Positions 1-11,439 of a stretch of DNA of 64,000 bases are shown here, piece by piece. The notes beneath the pieces are model-generated. The model was not told the origin of the DNA. It saw nothing but the letters and a program-made list of their open reading frames with translations, and searched no databases. The stretch spans positions 25,203,378 through 25,267,377 of the forward strand of contig NC_090030.1 in the NCBI RefSeq assembly GCF_037176765.1. Direction: 5' to 3'. The translations under genes were made by a program, and so were the position numbers. The first letter of the stretch is position 1. The number at the start of each line of letters is the position of its first letter. The DNA is from Anolis sagrei (lineage: Eukaryota; Chordata; Lepidosauria; Squamata; Anolidae).

Positions 1-224
1 CAGTTCTTGGAGGGAGTTATAGTTTCCCAAGGACTAAGGACCAGCTTGATCTTGGTGCTGCAAGAATCCCTTCCTTGGCTCAATGGAAATCATCAAGCAC
101 CCTTTTGTGACTTTTGGACTTTCTTCAAATTATTTTTGGCTCTAATTAACTCATTTTCACATCTGAACTTTCCCAGTATGAACTATGGACACATGTTTTA
201 TTAAAATTATTATTTTAATCCATT

Positions 225-1165
225 TCTCTGGCGGGCGGGGGGTGAGCAGGGATGCTTAATATGAATTTCTTGGGATTCCTATATTTCCCCATGTATTCTT
301 CCCTCATACTTCCCTGACCTGGCTCTGAATTCCTTGCTCCTTTCCCCCTCCCCTTGGGGAAATCAATCAAGAAGCTGCCAGCTGAGTGGAAAGGATAATT
401 AGCAATCACAAAGAACTCTTATCATGATAACTCGTGCATGGAAGACATGGAATTGAAATCCTTAAGTTGGGGCTCGGAGTCGGTCCCCCCGATGAAAGGA
501 TTTCTTTGGCAAACTTTGATCACTTCCCATCGGAATTGACATATTCTTTCAAAACTTGTCACAACGGACATTCACCCCAGTCTCTCCTTTGTATCATATC
601 TGATGGCGACAGGAAAGCCCGGATAAAGCAATCTACAAGACCCATCAAAAGACAATAGACTGGCATCCTCTGCAGGTTGGAATTCTCAGAACTCAGGACC
701 CCCTGGGCATGAAATCCATTAATCCACTCATGAACCCATTGTTTCTTCCTCGTCCCGCCTCCCTCCTCCTGATTCGCTAGAGCGCTGAGGCGGTAGGAGC
801 TCTCCCATTGGTTCCTGAGCAGCGGAGGAGCTCTGTGATTGGCTCTGACACAGGGCAGGCAACCAAGCCTCCTCCCAGCTGTTATCGCGTCAGCCAATCC
901 CCTGTGAGCCGGGCAGAGGGCGGGGATTTTGAAACTTCTAAGCCTGTTTTTCCTATAAAAATGTCTCTGATCCCTGTAACCACATGCTCTGTAAGCGAAT
1001 GATTGCTACATTGCATCCTTTTCAGCTGAATCGCAAATAAACCACCTCGGTGCCGCTTCTTCAACTTTGGTGAGATTTATTTGGAATTTTTAAAGAAATA
1101 AAAGTTGTTGAAATCAGGCTTCTCCTAGCTCACCAAAGTAGCGATCCCTCTTTGGTGGGGTCTCA
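225..1165 (+). mobile_element. Solo-LTR-like fossil, copy 1
   Basis: This looks like one long terminal repeat of an endogenous retrovirus-like element. Several CCAAT/ATTGG motifs (about 800-900) are followed by a TATA box at 954-960, an AATAAA poly(A) signal at 1036-1041 and a downstream stretch shared with the copy at 8810-9836. No gag, pol or env sequence adjoins it, so it is probably a solo LTR. Family assignment is inference; the two copies are clearly related but well diverged, so it is not recent. The left boundary is approximate. Confidence 0.55.
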
Positions 1166-1199
1166 CTTCACTTCACTTCACTTTATTTCTTAATTAGTC

Positions 1200-3545
1200 G
1201 TTCTCCACCAAGGTGCTCCGAGTCGTCATTTTCAGACCAAATGAGATGGCTCGAGAAATATGCTGCCTACCGGGGGCAAAAATACACCATATCACTCAGA
1301 GGCTCACCAGGCTCCTCAAGCCCCATCACCATCTTCCCCTCATGTTGATTCATGTAGGAAGCAATGATACTGCTAGGCATACTTTTCAAAAGAACACAAA
1401 TAATTCTTGAGCTCTTGGAACAAAGCTAAAACAATGTAATGTACAGGTGGTCTTTTCAGCCCTCCTCACAGTTGTAAGACACGGTCCTACAAGGGCCAAA
1501 AAAATAGTACAGGTCAATGACTGGCTTAGAAAATGGTGTCAGGAGGAACGCTTTGGCTTTCTCGACCATGGCCTGCTTTTCCAGGAGGACGGCCTACTGA
1601 CAAGGGATGGGGTGCATCTCACACAAGTAGGAAAACACCTTTTTGCTCACAGACTCGCAAACCTCATTAGGCGTACTTTAAACTAGGTTCACCGGGGGAG
1701 GGGGACAACAGCCTTGCGAACAGTACTTTACCCACAATGTCAGGGAACCGCCATAAGGCTAAACAGAGGGCTGCACAAACACAACAAGGACCAAGTACCG
1801 AAAGCAAAATAATCCTAAATAAACAGCTCAGGGGAAAACCTCAGGGCCTCACATGTCTTTACACTAATGCACAGGGCATGGGAAATAAACAAGACGAACT
1901 CCAACTTTTAGCACAACACCACAAATATGATGTCATAGGCTTCACTGAAACCTGGTGGGATGACTCCTATCGCTGGAATGTAGACATGGAGGGCTATGAC
2001 CTCTTTCACAGAAACCGAACAAAGGGGAGAGGAGGCGGAGTAGCCTTATATGTCAAAAACTGTTACGCTGCAGAAGAGATGCAAGACAGCATTCCGGGAA
2101 ACCAGCTTGAAAGCATCTGAATAAGAATCAGGGGAACTGGGACTCAAAAAGATCTTATTGTAGGCGTCTACTACAGACCTCTAAGCCAGGAGGAAGAACT
2201 TGATGAAGTCTTCTGCCAACAGTTGACCAAACAGGCACAGAGAAGAGATGTAGTAGTCATGAAATTTCAACTATCCCGATATTTACTGGAAAACAAACTC
2301 GGCCAAGAGTACAAAGTCCAACAAATTCCTCACTTGCCTTGCAGACAATTTCATGGTTCAGACGGTAGAGAAAGCAACAAGGGGGTCGGCTACTCTTGAT
2401 CTCATCCTAACAAATGCGGAGGAACTGATCGATGCGGTTGAAGTGGTTGGATCCTTAGGGGCAAGTGACCATGTGCTCCTGCAATTTGAGGTACAAAGGA
2501 AGGCCGAAACGAAGACAAGTCAAACCTGCATTTTGGACTTTAGGAGAGCTGATTTCCGAAAAATGAAGGAAACACTGAGCAGCATTCCGTGGGCACAGAT
2601 ACTAAAAGACAAAGGAGTTACAGATGGATGGGAGTTTCTCAAGAGTGAAATACTCAAGGCGCAATTGCAAACAGTGCCAACAAAGAGAAAAAAATAGGAC
2701 AAGTGCAAAGAAGCCAGAATGAATGTCCAAAGAACTTCTAATGGTTATAAGACACAAAAGAGACATGCACAAGAAGTGGAAAAAGGGAGAAATCACCAAA
2801 GAAGAATTCAAACAAATAGCCAACTCCTGTAGGGAAAAGGTCCGCAAGGCTAAAGCTCAAAACGAGCTCAGGCTTGCCAGGGACATTAAAAACAATAAAA
2901 AGGGCTTCTTTTCTTATGTCAGTAGAAAAAGGAAGAACAAGGAGGCGATAGGGTCTCTTCGAGGAGAAGATGGGGCAATGCTGACAGGGGATAGGGAAAA
3001 GGCAGAACTACTTAATGCCTTCTTTGCCTCAGTCTTCTCACAAAAAGAAAGTCATCTTCAACCTCAGCAAGATGGAATGGATGAGGGATTAGAGGACATC
3101 CAGCCCCAAATTGGGAAACAAGTCGTCCAGGAATACCTGGCCACTCTAAATGAGTTCAAGTCCCCTTTCAGGGCCAGATCAACTACACCCGAGAGTATTG
3201 AAGGAACTAGCAGAAGTAATCTCGGAACCATTGGCAATCATCTTTGAGAGTTCTTAGAGAACGGGAGAAGTTCCAGCAGATTGGAGGAAGGCCAATGTGG
3301 TCCCAATCTTCAAGAAGCAAAACAAGGATGACCCAAACAATTACCATCCGGTCAGCCTCACGTCGATACCAGGCAAGATTCTGGAAAAGATTGTTAAGGA
3401 AGTGGTCTGCAAACACTTAGAAACAAATGCGGTCATCGCTAATAGTCAACATGGATTTATCAAAAACAAGTCATGCCGGACGCATCTGATCTCTTTTTTC
3501 GATAGAGTTACAAGCTGGATAGGTGCGGGGAATGCCGTGGATGTT
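1200..3545 (+). mobile_element. CR1 LINE, broken, 3' truncated
   Basis: This is a degenerate chicken-repeat-1 (CR1) non-LTR retrotransposon. At 1213-1686 there are ORF1 esterase-like pieces, with LIHVGSNDTA and DGVHLTQVGKHLFAHRL. At 1836-2500 the ORF2 apurinic-type endonuclease is seen (LYTNAQGMGNKQDEL, GFTETWWDD, ASDHVLLQFE). At 3180-3545 comes the start of the reverse transcriptase (VPIFKKQNKDDPNNYHPVSL, SQHGFIKNKSCRTHLI). Frames are interrupted several times and the element stops before the YxDD region, so it is dead. It lies outside host genes, downstream of ARHGEF6 exon 1 on the opposite strand. Confidence 0.88.
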
Positions 3546-3682
3546 CTTTCAAGGTGCTTGGCGATTTATGATGACTCTAAGGCAAATATTCATAAATATT
3601 GTTTAGAGGCAAATGGCTTTCCCTTTCCTCTGAGGCTGAGAGAGTGTGACTTTCCCGATGGATTTCTGCGGCCAAGTAGGAA

Positions 3683-3928
3683 TCATAGAATCATAGAATC
3701 CTAGAGTTGGAAGAGACCTCATGGGCCATCCAGTCCAACCCCCTGCCAAGAAGCAGGAATATTGCATTCAAAGCACCCCTGACAGATGGCCATCCAGCCT
3801 CTGGTTAAAAGCCTCCAAAGAAGGAGCCTCCACCACACTCTGGGGCAGAGAGTTCCACTGCTGAACAGCTCTTACAGACAGGAAGTTCTTCCTCATGTTC
3901 AGATGGAATCTCCTTTCTTGTTGTGGTG
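3683..3928 (-). mobile_element. CR1 3' end fragment
   Basis: The plus strand reads as the reverse complement of a CR1 3' end: the GATTCTATGATTC-type 3' repeat is at the left edge, followed by the codons for the terminal part of the reverse transcriptase. It is a separate insertion from the plus-strand CR1 to its left. It abuts a hAT remnant whose left end is missing. The 137 bases between 3546 and 3682 are unassigned. Confidence 0.8.
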
Positions 3929-4112
3929 ACCCCCAACCATAACATTATTTTCATTTCTACTTCATAACTGTAATTTTGCTACTGTTATGAATCATAATGT
4001 AAATATCTGCTATGCAGGATGTATTTTCATTCACTGGACCACATTAGCACAAATATCTGATGCATCCAAATTTGAATGCTGTTGGGGTTGGGGGAGATTG
4101 ATTTTGTGATTT

Positions 4113-4811
4113 GGGAGTTGGAGTTGCTGGGATTTATAGTTAACCTGTACTCCACCAACGATAGAATTGAACAAAACTTGACACACAGAACTCCCATGAC
4201 GTACAGAACATACTTGAAGGTTTGGTGGACATTGCCCAAACGTGAATACTGGTGAAGTTTGTAGAAAATAAACCTTGACATTTGGGAGTTGTTGCTGGGA
4301 TTTATAGTTCACCTACAATCAAAGAGCATTCTGAACTCCACCAACAATAAAACTGAACATAACTTGACACACAGAACTCCCATGACCTACAGAACATACT
4401 CCAAGGTTTGGTGGACATTGCCCAAACGTGAATACTGGTGAAGTTTGGAGAAAATAAACCTTGACATTTGGGAGTTGTTGCTGGGATTTATAGTTCACCT
4501 ACAATCAAAGCGCATTCTGAACTCCACCAACAATAGAATTGAACAAAACTTGACACACAGAACTCCCATGACCTACAGAAAATACTCAAAGGGTTTGGTG
4601 GACATTGCCCAAACATGAATACTGATGAAGTTTGGAGAAAATAAACCTTGACTTTTGCGAGTTGTTGCTGGGATTTATAGTTCACCTACAATCAAAGAGC
4701 ATTCTGAACTCCACCAATGATAGAATTGGGCCAAACTTCCCTCACAGAAGCCCCATGAACAACAGAAAATATTGTGTTTTCTGATGGTCTTTGGCGACCC
4801 CTCTGACATCC
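4113..4811. repeat. ~186-bp tandem repeat inside a hAT element
   Basis: The motif GGGAGTTGTTGCTGGGATTT and its following 150-170 bases recur from 4113, 4284, 4470 and 4657, giving spacings of 171, 186 and 187 bp. Copies differ by scattered substitutions. The same sequence is present in other hAT copies in the window, so this is internal expansion of the transposon and not a host satellite. Confidence 0.85.
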
Positions 4812-4819
4812 CCCTCGCG

Positions 4820-5866
4820 CAGAGGCGGCCCTAGGTAATTTTCAACGGTATTCAAACAGTATTTTGGCGCCCCACCCCACCCCACCCACCCACCCAACCA
4901 ATCACTGATATATATTTTCTGTTCGTCGTGGGAGTTCTGTGTGCCATATTTGGTCCAATTATATCATTGGTGGAGTTCTGAATGCTCTTTGGTTGTAGGT
5001 GAACTATACATCCCAGTAACTACAACTTGCATATGTTAAGGTCTATTTTCCCCCAAGAGCACCTCAAGAGCACCCCTGTGCAAAATCAACTATACTGCAA
5101 AGGCTTACTTTGCGTAATGGTTGAGCCGCCCCTGTGGAGGACCAAGTAAATGCCTAGTGAGGGCATATTTTGTCAGATGTGGGTACATGAGACAGTGGTT
5201 TGTACTGATCTCATGGGTTAGGCTCTATAAAGGAACCCAATGATGGCCTTTTCCTATTAGATGGCTCCACTGCCGTCCCTTTCAACACTTCTCAACCTAC
5301 TGAAGCCTCTCACGAGGTCTCCAAGGGCCGCCCGTAAACAAAAATACATTGCAGTAGTCAAGCCACAAGCATTTCCTATGAGACCACAACTTGGAAAGAC
5401 CTCAAGGTCTATTTTCCTCCAAGAGCGCCTCAAGAGCGCCCCTGGGCAAAATCAACTATACTGCAAAGGCTTACTTTGTGTAATGGTTGAGCCGCCCCTG
5501 TGGAGGACCAAGTAAATGCCTAGTGAGGGCATATTTTGTCAGATGTGGGTACATGAGACAGTGGTTTGTACTGATCTCATGGGTTAGGCTCTATAAAGGA
5601 ACCCAATGAAGGCCTTTTCCTGTTAGATGGCTCCACTGCCGTCCCTTTCAACACTTCTCAACCTACTGAAGCCTCTCACGAGGTCTCCAAGGGCCGCCCG
5701 TAAACAAAAATGCATTGCAGTAGTCAAGCCACAAGCATTTCCTATGAGACCACAACTTGGAAAGACCTCAAGGTCTATTTTCCCCCAAGAGCGCCTCAAG
5801 AGCGCCCCTGGCCAAAATCAACTATACTGCAAAGGCTTACTTTGCGTAATGGTTGAGCCGCCCCTG
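4820..5866. mobile_element. Nested hAT transposon with 8-bp target duplication
   Basis: Termini are CAGAGGCGGC at the left and, read inward from the right, CAGGGGCGGC. They are flanked by 8-bp direct repeats CCCTCGCG (4812-4819) and CCCTTGCG (5867-5874), as expected for hAT insertion. The element is 1047 bp and has no transposase. It contains a 366-bp direct duplication (unit starts at 5141 and 5507), and an 80-bp piece starting AAGGTCTATTTTCC is present three times (5039, 5404, 5769). The duplicate units are almost identical, so the duplication is younger than the insertion. Confidence 0.85.
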
Positions 5867-5902
5867 CCCTTGCGACCCCCAGGTTGAGAAACGCTGCCTT
5901 AC

Positions 5903-6067
5903 CTTCTCTATAGATCCTGGAAGGAGTCGGAGAAGGAGTTTGCACAAGACGACTCCATCTTTGAGGGACGTTTTGAGGAATTGCAGGGGGTCCCCGACCT
6001 TCATTTTCGGGGAGTTCAAGGCTCCCAGTGAAATCAACCAGGTCACAATTTGCTCTTCGGGGTTCAT
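5903..6067 (-). CDS. ARHGEF6: ARHGEF6 (alpha-PIX) coding exon 1
   Basis: First coding exon of the Rac/Cdc42 guanine-nucleotide exchange factor alpha-PIX (Cool-2), a PAK- and GIT-binding protein of focal adhesions. It encodes exactly 55 codons. The start [15 protein letters not shown] matches the N-terminus of the ARHGEF6 calponin-homology domain, followed by [12 protein letters not shown] and ending PGSIEK, where the known protein continues into the rest of the domain. The donor is GTAAGG, whose GT is at 5902-5901. Remaining exons (rest of CH, SH3, DH, PH, coiled coil) must lie left of the window. ARHGEF7 has a related N-terminus, but the fit and the neighbouring RBMX favour ARHGEF6. The start ATG is the only in-frame one that begins this conserved block. 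Confidence 0.93.
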
Positions 6068-6591
6068 GCTGGTAGGGTTTCTCCGTCTCGATGAAAAGGC
6101 CGAGCCACCTCCACAACACTGCCTTCCTGCTTCTTCTGGGCCAAACCGCCCTGAGATGTCACAGATTGCCCTGCGCTGAAAGCCACTGTCCTTTTCTCTT
6201 TTTTTTTCCGGTTTACAAAGTCACCAGAAACTGACTTCCCTCTTGACTAGAGGAACGGGTTTGTGCGCATTTGCACACATGGCTTCTCGTCTGCAGAAGT
6301 GCCAAGGAGGGAAGCTTCTGGGGCTAGAAGTCGTGCCGTAAACACGGATTTCCTGTGTCGCTGAAAACAGAAACTTCGTGCATCGATAGCTTTCTACATC
6401 CTTCCTTCATCTTCAAGGATAGAAGCCTTGGTTACACCTGGAGAATGAGTTGGGACAGGGGCGGCACAATCCAGTACGCAAAGTGAGATGGCAACTACAG
6501 ATTACTGAAGTCGAACATGACCCCCCCCCCCCCATAAAAGATAGTAACTTATAGTTTTGCTAAGGACAAGCACATGAGACTTGATAATACG
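6068..6591 (-). promoter_or_regulatory. ARHGEF6: ARHGEF6 5' UTR and presumed promoter region
   Basis: These 524 bases lie directly upstream of the ARHGEF6 start codon. I see no TATA box, CpG island or clear factor cluster; a poly-C run lies near 6522. The region is free of recognised transposons, consistent with a constrained 5' UTR or proximal promoter. An upstream non-coding exon further right cannot be excluded. Confidence 0.4.
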
Positions 6592-7066
6592 GGTTTGTGG
6601 CGCAGCTGGCTGAGTGTCAGCTGCATTAAGATCACTCTGACCAAAAAGGTCATGAGTTCGAAGCCAGCCCGGGCTGGAGTGGGTGTCCAGCCATTGTGTA
6701 GCCCGTTGTCGACCTTTGCAACCCGAAAGACAGTTGCATCTGTCAAGTAGGAAAATAAGGTACCACCTTGTGTGGGAGGCTAAATTTAACTAATTTATGA
6801 GGCCATAAAGAAAAAAGACTCCGGGGAATGTGGAATGCGGAAGAACTTCATCGGTGTTGTTGATGGATGATGAAAAGCAGCAACTCCCCTGGCGGCCAGA
6901 AAAAAGTTAAATAGCCTCGGTGTATTTGTCTGTTAAATGTTGTTTGTCAAACTGGCATTGAATGTTTGCCATATATGTGTTTACTGTAATCCGCCCTGAG
7001 TCCCCTGCGGGGTGAGAAGGGCGGAATATAAGAACTGTAAATAAATAAATAAATAAATAAATAAAT
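6592..7066 (+). mobile_element. tRNA-derived SINE with L2-type tail
   Basis: The head has pol III promoter boxes: a box-A-like TGGCGCAGCTGGCTGAGTG and a box-B-like GAGTTCGAAGCC, then a unique body. The tail CCGCCCTGAGTCCCC...GAAGGGCGGAATATAA followed by (AAAT)n resembles L2 3' ends in this window. A second copy in reverse lies at 52515-53029. The shared L2 tail suggests L2 supplied the reverse transcriptase (inference). Confidence 0.8.
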
Positions 7067-8456
7067 TTATTTATCGTGTCATCAGCAACCATACCATTGT
7101 GTTACAATTCTAACACAACAAAACAAATACACAGATTAAAAAAAAACCCACAGATTTTGCAAACTTGGTAGTTGGTTAAATGTCCTTGGACCAGTACCTG
7201 GCCACTTGGAGTGCCTCTGGTGTTGCCGCAAGGTGGTCCTCCATTGTGCATGTGGCAGGGCTCAGGGTGCATTGCAGCAGGTGGTCAGTGGTTTGCTCTT
7301 CTCCGCACTCGCATGCCGAGGATTCCACCCTGTAACCCCATTTCTTAAGATTGGCTCTGCATCTCGTGGTGCCAGAGCGCAGTCTGTTCAGCGCCTTCCA
7401 AGTCGCCCAGTCTTCTGTGTGCCCAGGGGGGAGTCTCTCATCTGGTATCACCCATGGATTGAGGTGCTGGGTTTGGGCCTGCCACTTTTGGACTCTCGCT
7501 TGCTGGGGTGTTCCAGCGAGTGTCTCTGTAGATCTAAGAAAACTATGTCTTGATTTAAGTCGTTGACGTGCTGGCTGATACCCAAACAGGGGATGAGCTG
7601 GAGATGTCTCTGCCTTGGTCCTTTCACTATTGGCTGCTACTTCCCGGCGGATGTCAGGTGGTGCAATACCGGCTAAGCAGTGTAATTTCTCCAGTGGTGT
7701 GGGGCGCAGACACCCCGTGATAATGCGGCATGTCTCATTAAGAGCCACAGCTACTGTTTTAGTGTGGTGAGATGTGTTCCACACTGGGCATGCATACTCA
7801 GCAGCAGAGTAGCATAGCGCAAGGGCAGATGTCTTCACTGTGTCTGGTTGTGATCCCCAGGTTGTGCCAGTCAGCTTTCGTATGATGTTGTTTCTAGAAC
7901 CCACTTTTTGCTTGATGTTCAGGCAGTGCTTCTTGTAGGTCAGAGCACGGTCCAAAGTGACTCCCAGGTATTTGGGTGTGCTGCAATGCTCCAGTGGGAT
8001 TCCTTCCCAGGTAATCCTCAGAGCTCGGGATGCTTGTCTGTTCTTAAGGTGAAAGGCGCATGTCTGTGTTTTAGATGGATTAGGGATCAGTTGGTTTTCC
8101 CTGTAATAGGCAGTAAGAGCACCTATAGCTTCTGAGAACTTATCTTCAACCATCTCAAAGCTCCCTGCTTGAGTGGTAATGGCACGATCATCAGCATAGA
8201 TGAAGCTCTCTGTCCCTTCTGGCAGTGGCTGGTCATCTGTGTAGATGTTGAACATGGATGGAGCAAGCACGCTCCCCTGAGGCAGGCCGTTCTTCTGTTT
8301 CCGCCATCTGCTTCTCTGGCCCTGAACTCAACAAAAAAGCTCCTGTTTTGTAGCAGGTTTCCTATGAGGCGGGTGAGGTGGTAGTCCTTTGTGATATTAT
8401 ACATTTTTCTCAGGAGGAGGCGGTGGGTTAAGCCTTGGTCAATTTGCCAAGACACT
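7067..8456 (-). mobile_element. Jockey/CR1-group LINE, 3' half
   Basis: A frame of 364 codons (8270 down to 7176) encodes the back half of a non-LTR reverse transcriptase. FIYADDRAI is the YxDD active site; PKYLGVTLDRALTYKKHC, KLTGTTWGSQPDTVKTSALA, ACPVWNTSHHTK and CRIITGCLRPTP follow. Upstream, LTRLIGNLLQNRSFF continues the domain in another frame, so there is at least one frameshift, and the 5' half is missing. The 3' tail (ATTT)n abuts the SINE tail at 7066. A second copy lies at 39541-40592. The exact clade (Jockey, Vingi or similar) is not settled from sequence alone. Confidence 0.85.
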
Positions 8457-8553
8457 AACAACAACAAGGACTCTTCCCATGTTAGATAGTGCGTACATTT
8501 AATCAAGTTTTTATTCCCTAGGTTTCATATATAGCAGAAGGTAGCACATTTAT

Positions 8554-8797
8554 AGTGGAGCCCCTGGTGGCGCAGTGGGTTAAACCCCTGTGCCGGCAGG
8601 ACTGAAGACCGACAGGGGAGAGGCAGATGAGCTCCCTCTATCAGCTCCAGCTCCTCATGTGGGGACATGAGAGAAGCCTCCCACAAGGATAAAAACATCA
8701 AAATCATCCAGGTGTCCTTGGGCAACGTCCTTGCAGACGGCCAATTCTCTCACACCAGAAGTGAGTTTCTCAAGTCGCTCCTGACACAACAAAAAAA
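8554..8797 (+). mobile_element. tRNA-derived SINE ('CCTGGTGGCGCAGTGGG' family)
   Basis: It begins AGCCCCTGGTGGCGCAGTGGG (box-A region) and ends with a CCTGACACAACAAAA tail. It is flanked by an 11-bp target duplication, AGCACATTTAT (8543-8553 and 8798-8808). The box-B region is partly deleted in this copy. Related copies lie at about 25034, 32796, 58277, 59098 and 59530. Confidence 0.88.
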
Positions 8798-8809
8798 AGC
8801 ACATTTATT

Positions 8810-9836
8810 GCTGAGAAACCACCTCCCTTTACACTTATGTGCTCTCTTGAACTTCTATGGGACTCTGGTGGGAGGGATAAGTGGGTATGCTTTCTATAAC
8901 ATGATTTCTATTTTTATATATTCCTCCCTGTGTATCTGACCTTTTCCTGACCCCTTTGCCCAATTCCCCTTTATTGAAAAATGTATAAAAATATAAGAAG
9001 CCACCCCTGTGACCCTGGAAAGAAGGAAATCTCCAGTTGAAAAAGACCCTTATCAAAAGACACTATTTGCATGGACAATAACAAAGGACTGTGACCTCTG
9101 GCCTTGGAGTTGGCCCCCCAGAGGAAGCGGTCACTTGGCATTTATGATCATATCTCAACTTGGCATTTATGATCATATCTCAATTTGTCCTATTCTGTTA
9201 CTGATTCAACTTTTACCCACTGAAACCACAGCCAAAATTCCCTCATTGTTCCTGTCTCTCAGCACTGGAAAAATCCGGATTATGGCAGGCTTGCCAGACA
9301 ATCAACGTTTCTCAATGACAATAGGAATGGCTGGCTCGCACGCCCCAGGACTCGTTGGCCGTTTGGACATTTCCTACCTCCATAATCCTCCCAAGAATCC
9401 ATTGTTTCCCTCTCGTCCCGCCTCCCTCCTGATTTGTCAGGATGCCAAGACGGCAGAAGCCCAGCGATTGGCCCAGGTGCTCAGGAGGTGGCCAAGCCTC
9501 CTCCCAGCTGTAGAGCGCCAGCCAATCATCGTCGAGCCGGCAGAGGGGCGGGGAATGGGAGATTCAAACCTGGCAGCTCTGTTTTATGTATAAAAAGGCC
9601 TTTATTTTTGTACACTGTATGCTCAGCTTGGTGAAATATTGCTGCTTTGCATCCTTTTCAGCTGAATCGCCATAAAATGATCTTGGTGGCACTTCCTTCA
9701 ACTTTGGTGAGATTTCTTTTGGGAACTTAGGAAAAACCTTTTAAATTGGGCTTCTCTTTGCTCACCATTGTAGCGAACCCTCTTTTTTGTGGGTCCGCAG
9801 GGTCTCTCCTTCAGGGCCAGACCCTTTTAAATTCCT
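8810..9836 (+). mobile_element. Solo-LTR-like fossil, copy 2
   Basis: Related over most of its length to the copy at 225-1165: the shared order is pyrimidine-rich stretch, ATTGG/CCAAT motifs (about 9465-9525), a TATAAAAA box near 9589, and a downstream block starting at the CTTTGCATCCTTTTCAGCTG motif. It has the same orientation as copy 1. Only host and transposon DNA lies between them, so they are two independent solo LTRs. Ends are approximate. Confidence 0.55.
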
Positions 9837-10129
9837 CCATGATTTCAATAGTGCTATAAGAGGTCGGATTATACAAAACACTGGGGAATTTCTGTGGGGT
9901 TCAGCATGAACTTTAAAGGCTGGGTAAAAACAAATGTATTTTCATTACAATAGTTATTTAACTGGCCAACAGCACCACCTACTGGTAGCTTCACTTTACT
10001 CTATCTATGGATTGAATCCATAATTATGAATGCCACAGAAAATCTGTTCTGGTTGCTAAGTTACCACTATGTAACAAAATTTCAAAAAAATATGTTCCTT
10101 GTTTGAAAATGTTGAAGTGTGTTACTTAA
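9837..10129. other. Unassigned intergenic DNA
   Basis: I recognise no gene or repeat family here. Confidence 0.5.
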
Positions 10130-10745
10130 TTGCTAATATTGAACAGACAGAGGTCAGTGTATGGAGATTCAGTGACCGCATTTCTGTGTATGAACCCACA
10201 CGATCTCTTCGATCATCTGGAGAAGCCCTGCTCACGCTCCCACCTCCTTTGCAGGCGCGATTGGTGGGGACGAGGGAGAGGGCCTTCTTGGTGGTGGCTC
10301 CCCGACTCTGGAACTCACTTACCAGGGACATCAGACATGCCCCAACTCTGTCAGTCTTTAGGAGGAGCCTGAAAACATGGTTGTTCCAGTGTGCCTTCCC
10401 AGAATAAGGAAAACTCTCCGCAATATGCCCTCAAAATGCACTTTACCATTGATTTAGGATTGACTGCGTTCCCTCATTTCTCTCTGTAAATCCTATCCCA
10501 GTTATATCCTACCTTGTTCACATCAGCATTATTTTTAATTTTTAATCTATTACATTTGGCCTGGCCATTGGTTTTAAATGCTTATATGTCACTGTTGATT
10601 GGTTATTGCCTTTTTAATGTGATTTATACGATTTGTATTGTATTGATTGTTTTATTGATGTTTTGTTTATTGATGTATTGTGGGCTTGGCCTCATGTAAG
10701 CCTCACCGAGTCTCTTGGAGAGATGGTAGTGGGGTACAAATAAAG

Positions 10746-10806
<61 letters not shown>
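10130..10806 (+). mobile_element. L2 LINE 3' end with (ATT)n tail
   Basis: Codons at 10160-10407 give the L2 C-terminal signature: YEPTRSLRSSGEALL, LVGTRERAFLVVAPRLWNSL and FRRSLKTWLFQCAF. An AT-rich 3' UTR follows, ending GGTACAAATAAAGG and (ATT)n at 10749-10806. It is heavily 5' truncated. Confidence 0.85.
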
Positions 10807-10914
10807 TGAAGCCACCCCTAAGCTTACAGCAATGTATCCTGTCTTTGAAGTGTTGCAAAACTTTTTACACAACTAAAATAGTCAAGATTGGTATGTTTAT
10901 ACTTTGACTTAGGC

Positions 10915-11225
10915 GATCCCTTGTAGCTTGAGGATGATGGCCCTTCAAGTGTCGTGTCTTGGCGGTGGATACGTAAGTGGCTGTGGAGCCCTATTCTTGA
11001 TCTTCTGCAGTGAGGACATTGGTTTCCAGGTGGAAAGCGGTCCCTGTCAGGGTTGGCTTGATGCACCTTCCTTTTGGCATGTTTCTCCCTTTAGCCCTTC
11101 ATTCGTGCAGCTTCGAATTCCGCAGCACTGCTGGTCACAGCTGACCTCCAGTTAGGGCGCTCAAGGGCCTAATTTGTGTCTATACCAGTTTTTAAGGTTA
11201 GCTTTAAGTCCATCTTTGAATCTCT
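10915..11225 (-). mobile_element. LINE 3' end encoding a C-terminal zinc finger
   Basis: Minus-strand codons give QCPHCRRSRIGLHSHLRIH, a C-x2-C...H-x-H finger with the SRIGLHSHLR core found at the C-terminus of many LINE endonuclease/reverse-transcriptase proteins. The sequence ending in AAGGGATCGCC (read on the minus strand) is its 3' end. The clade is not determined. Confidence 0.6.
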
Positions 11226-11261
11226 TTTCCTGTCCAACATCATTCCATTTTCTTTATTTAG

Positions 11262-11345
11262 AGTTTATTTATTTATTTATTTGTTTGTTTACTTTATTTA
11301 TATACCGCTTTTCTCAGCCCTCAGGCGACTCAGCTGGGAGTAACT
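11262..11345 (-). mobile_element. L2 3' end fragment
   Basis: (TTTA)n followed by TATACCGCTTTTCTCAGCCC, the reverse complement of the common L2 3' end. Confidence 0.75.
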
Positions 11346-11439
11346 GCTTTGGGAGATTGTGATCTTTGGGCATTTGGACGTGCCAGTTCAGTGGAGTTGG
11401 TAGTATAGGAACATCGCTTCAATGCTGGTGGTCTTTGCT

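Larger units (their letters stand above)
3929..5896. mobile_element. hAT-type element, left end lost, carrying a nested hAT
   Basis: This is non-autonomous DNA-transposon sequence of the family that recurs at 29746, 30005, 42157, 43560 and 47083. Those copies begin CAGTGGTTCTCAACCT and end with its inverted copy. Here only the right terminus survives (ending at 5896); the left end was lost where the CR1 fragment joins. The interior has a tandem repeat of about 186 bp, and a second hAT sits at 4820-5866. The right terminus is 7 bp from ARHGEF6 coding sequence. No transposase is encoded. Confidence 0.75.

Noticed and set aside
5261-5887. Two nearly identical open frames starting MAPLPSLSTLLNLLK
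   Set aside because: They are the two copies of a 366-bp duplication inside a non-autonomous hAT; no codon conservation or known domain.
225-9836. A provirus with two LTRs about 8 kb apart
   Set aside because: The interval holds a host exon, CR1, hATs, SINEs and a LINE but no retroviral genes, so the LTRs are independent.
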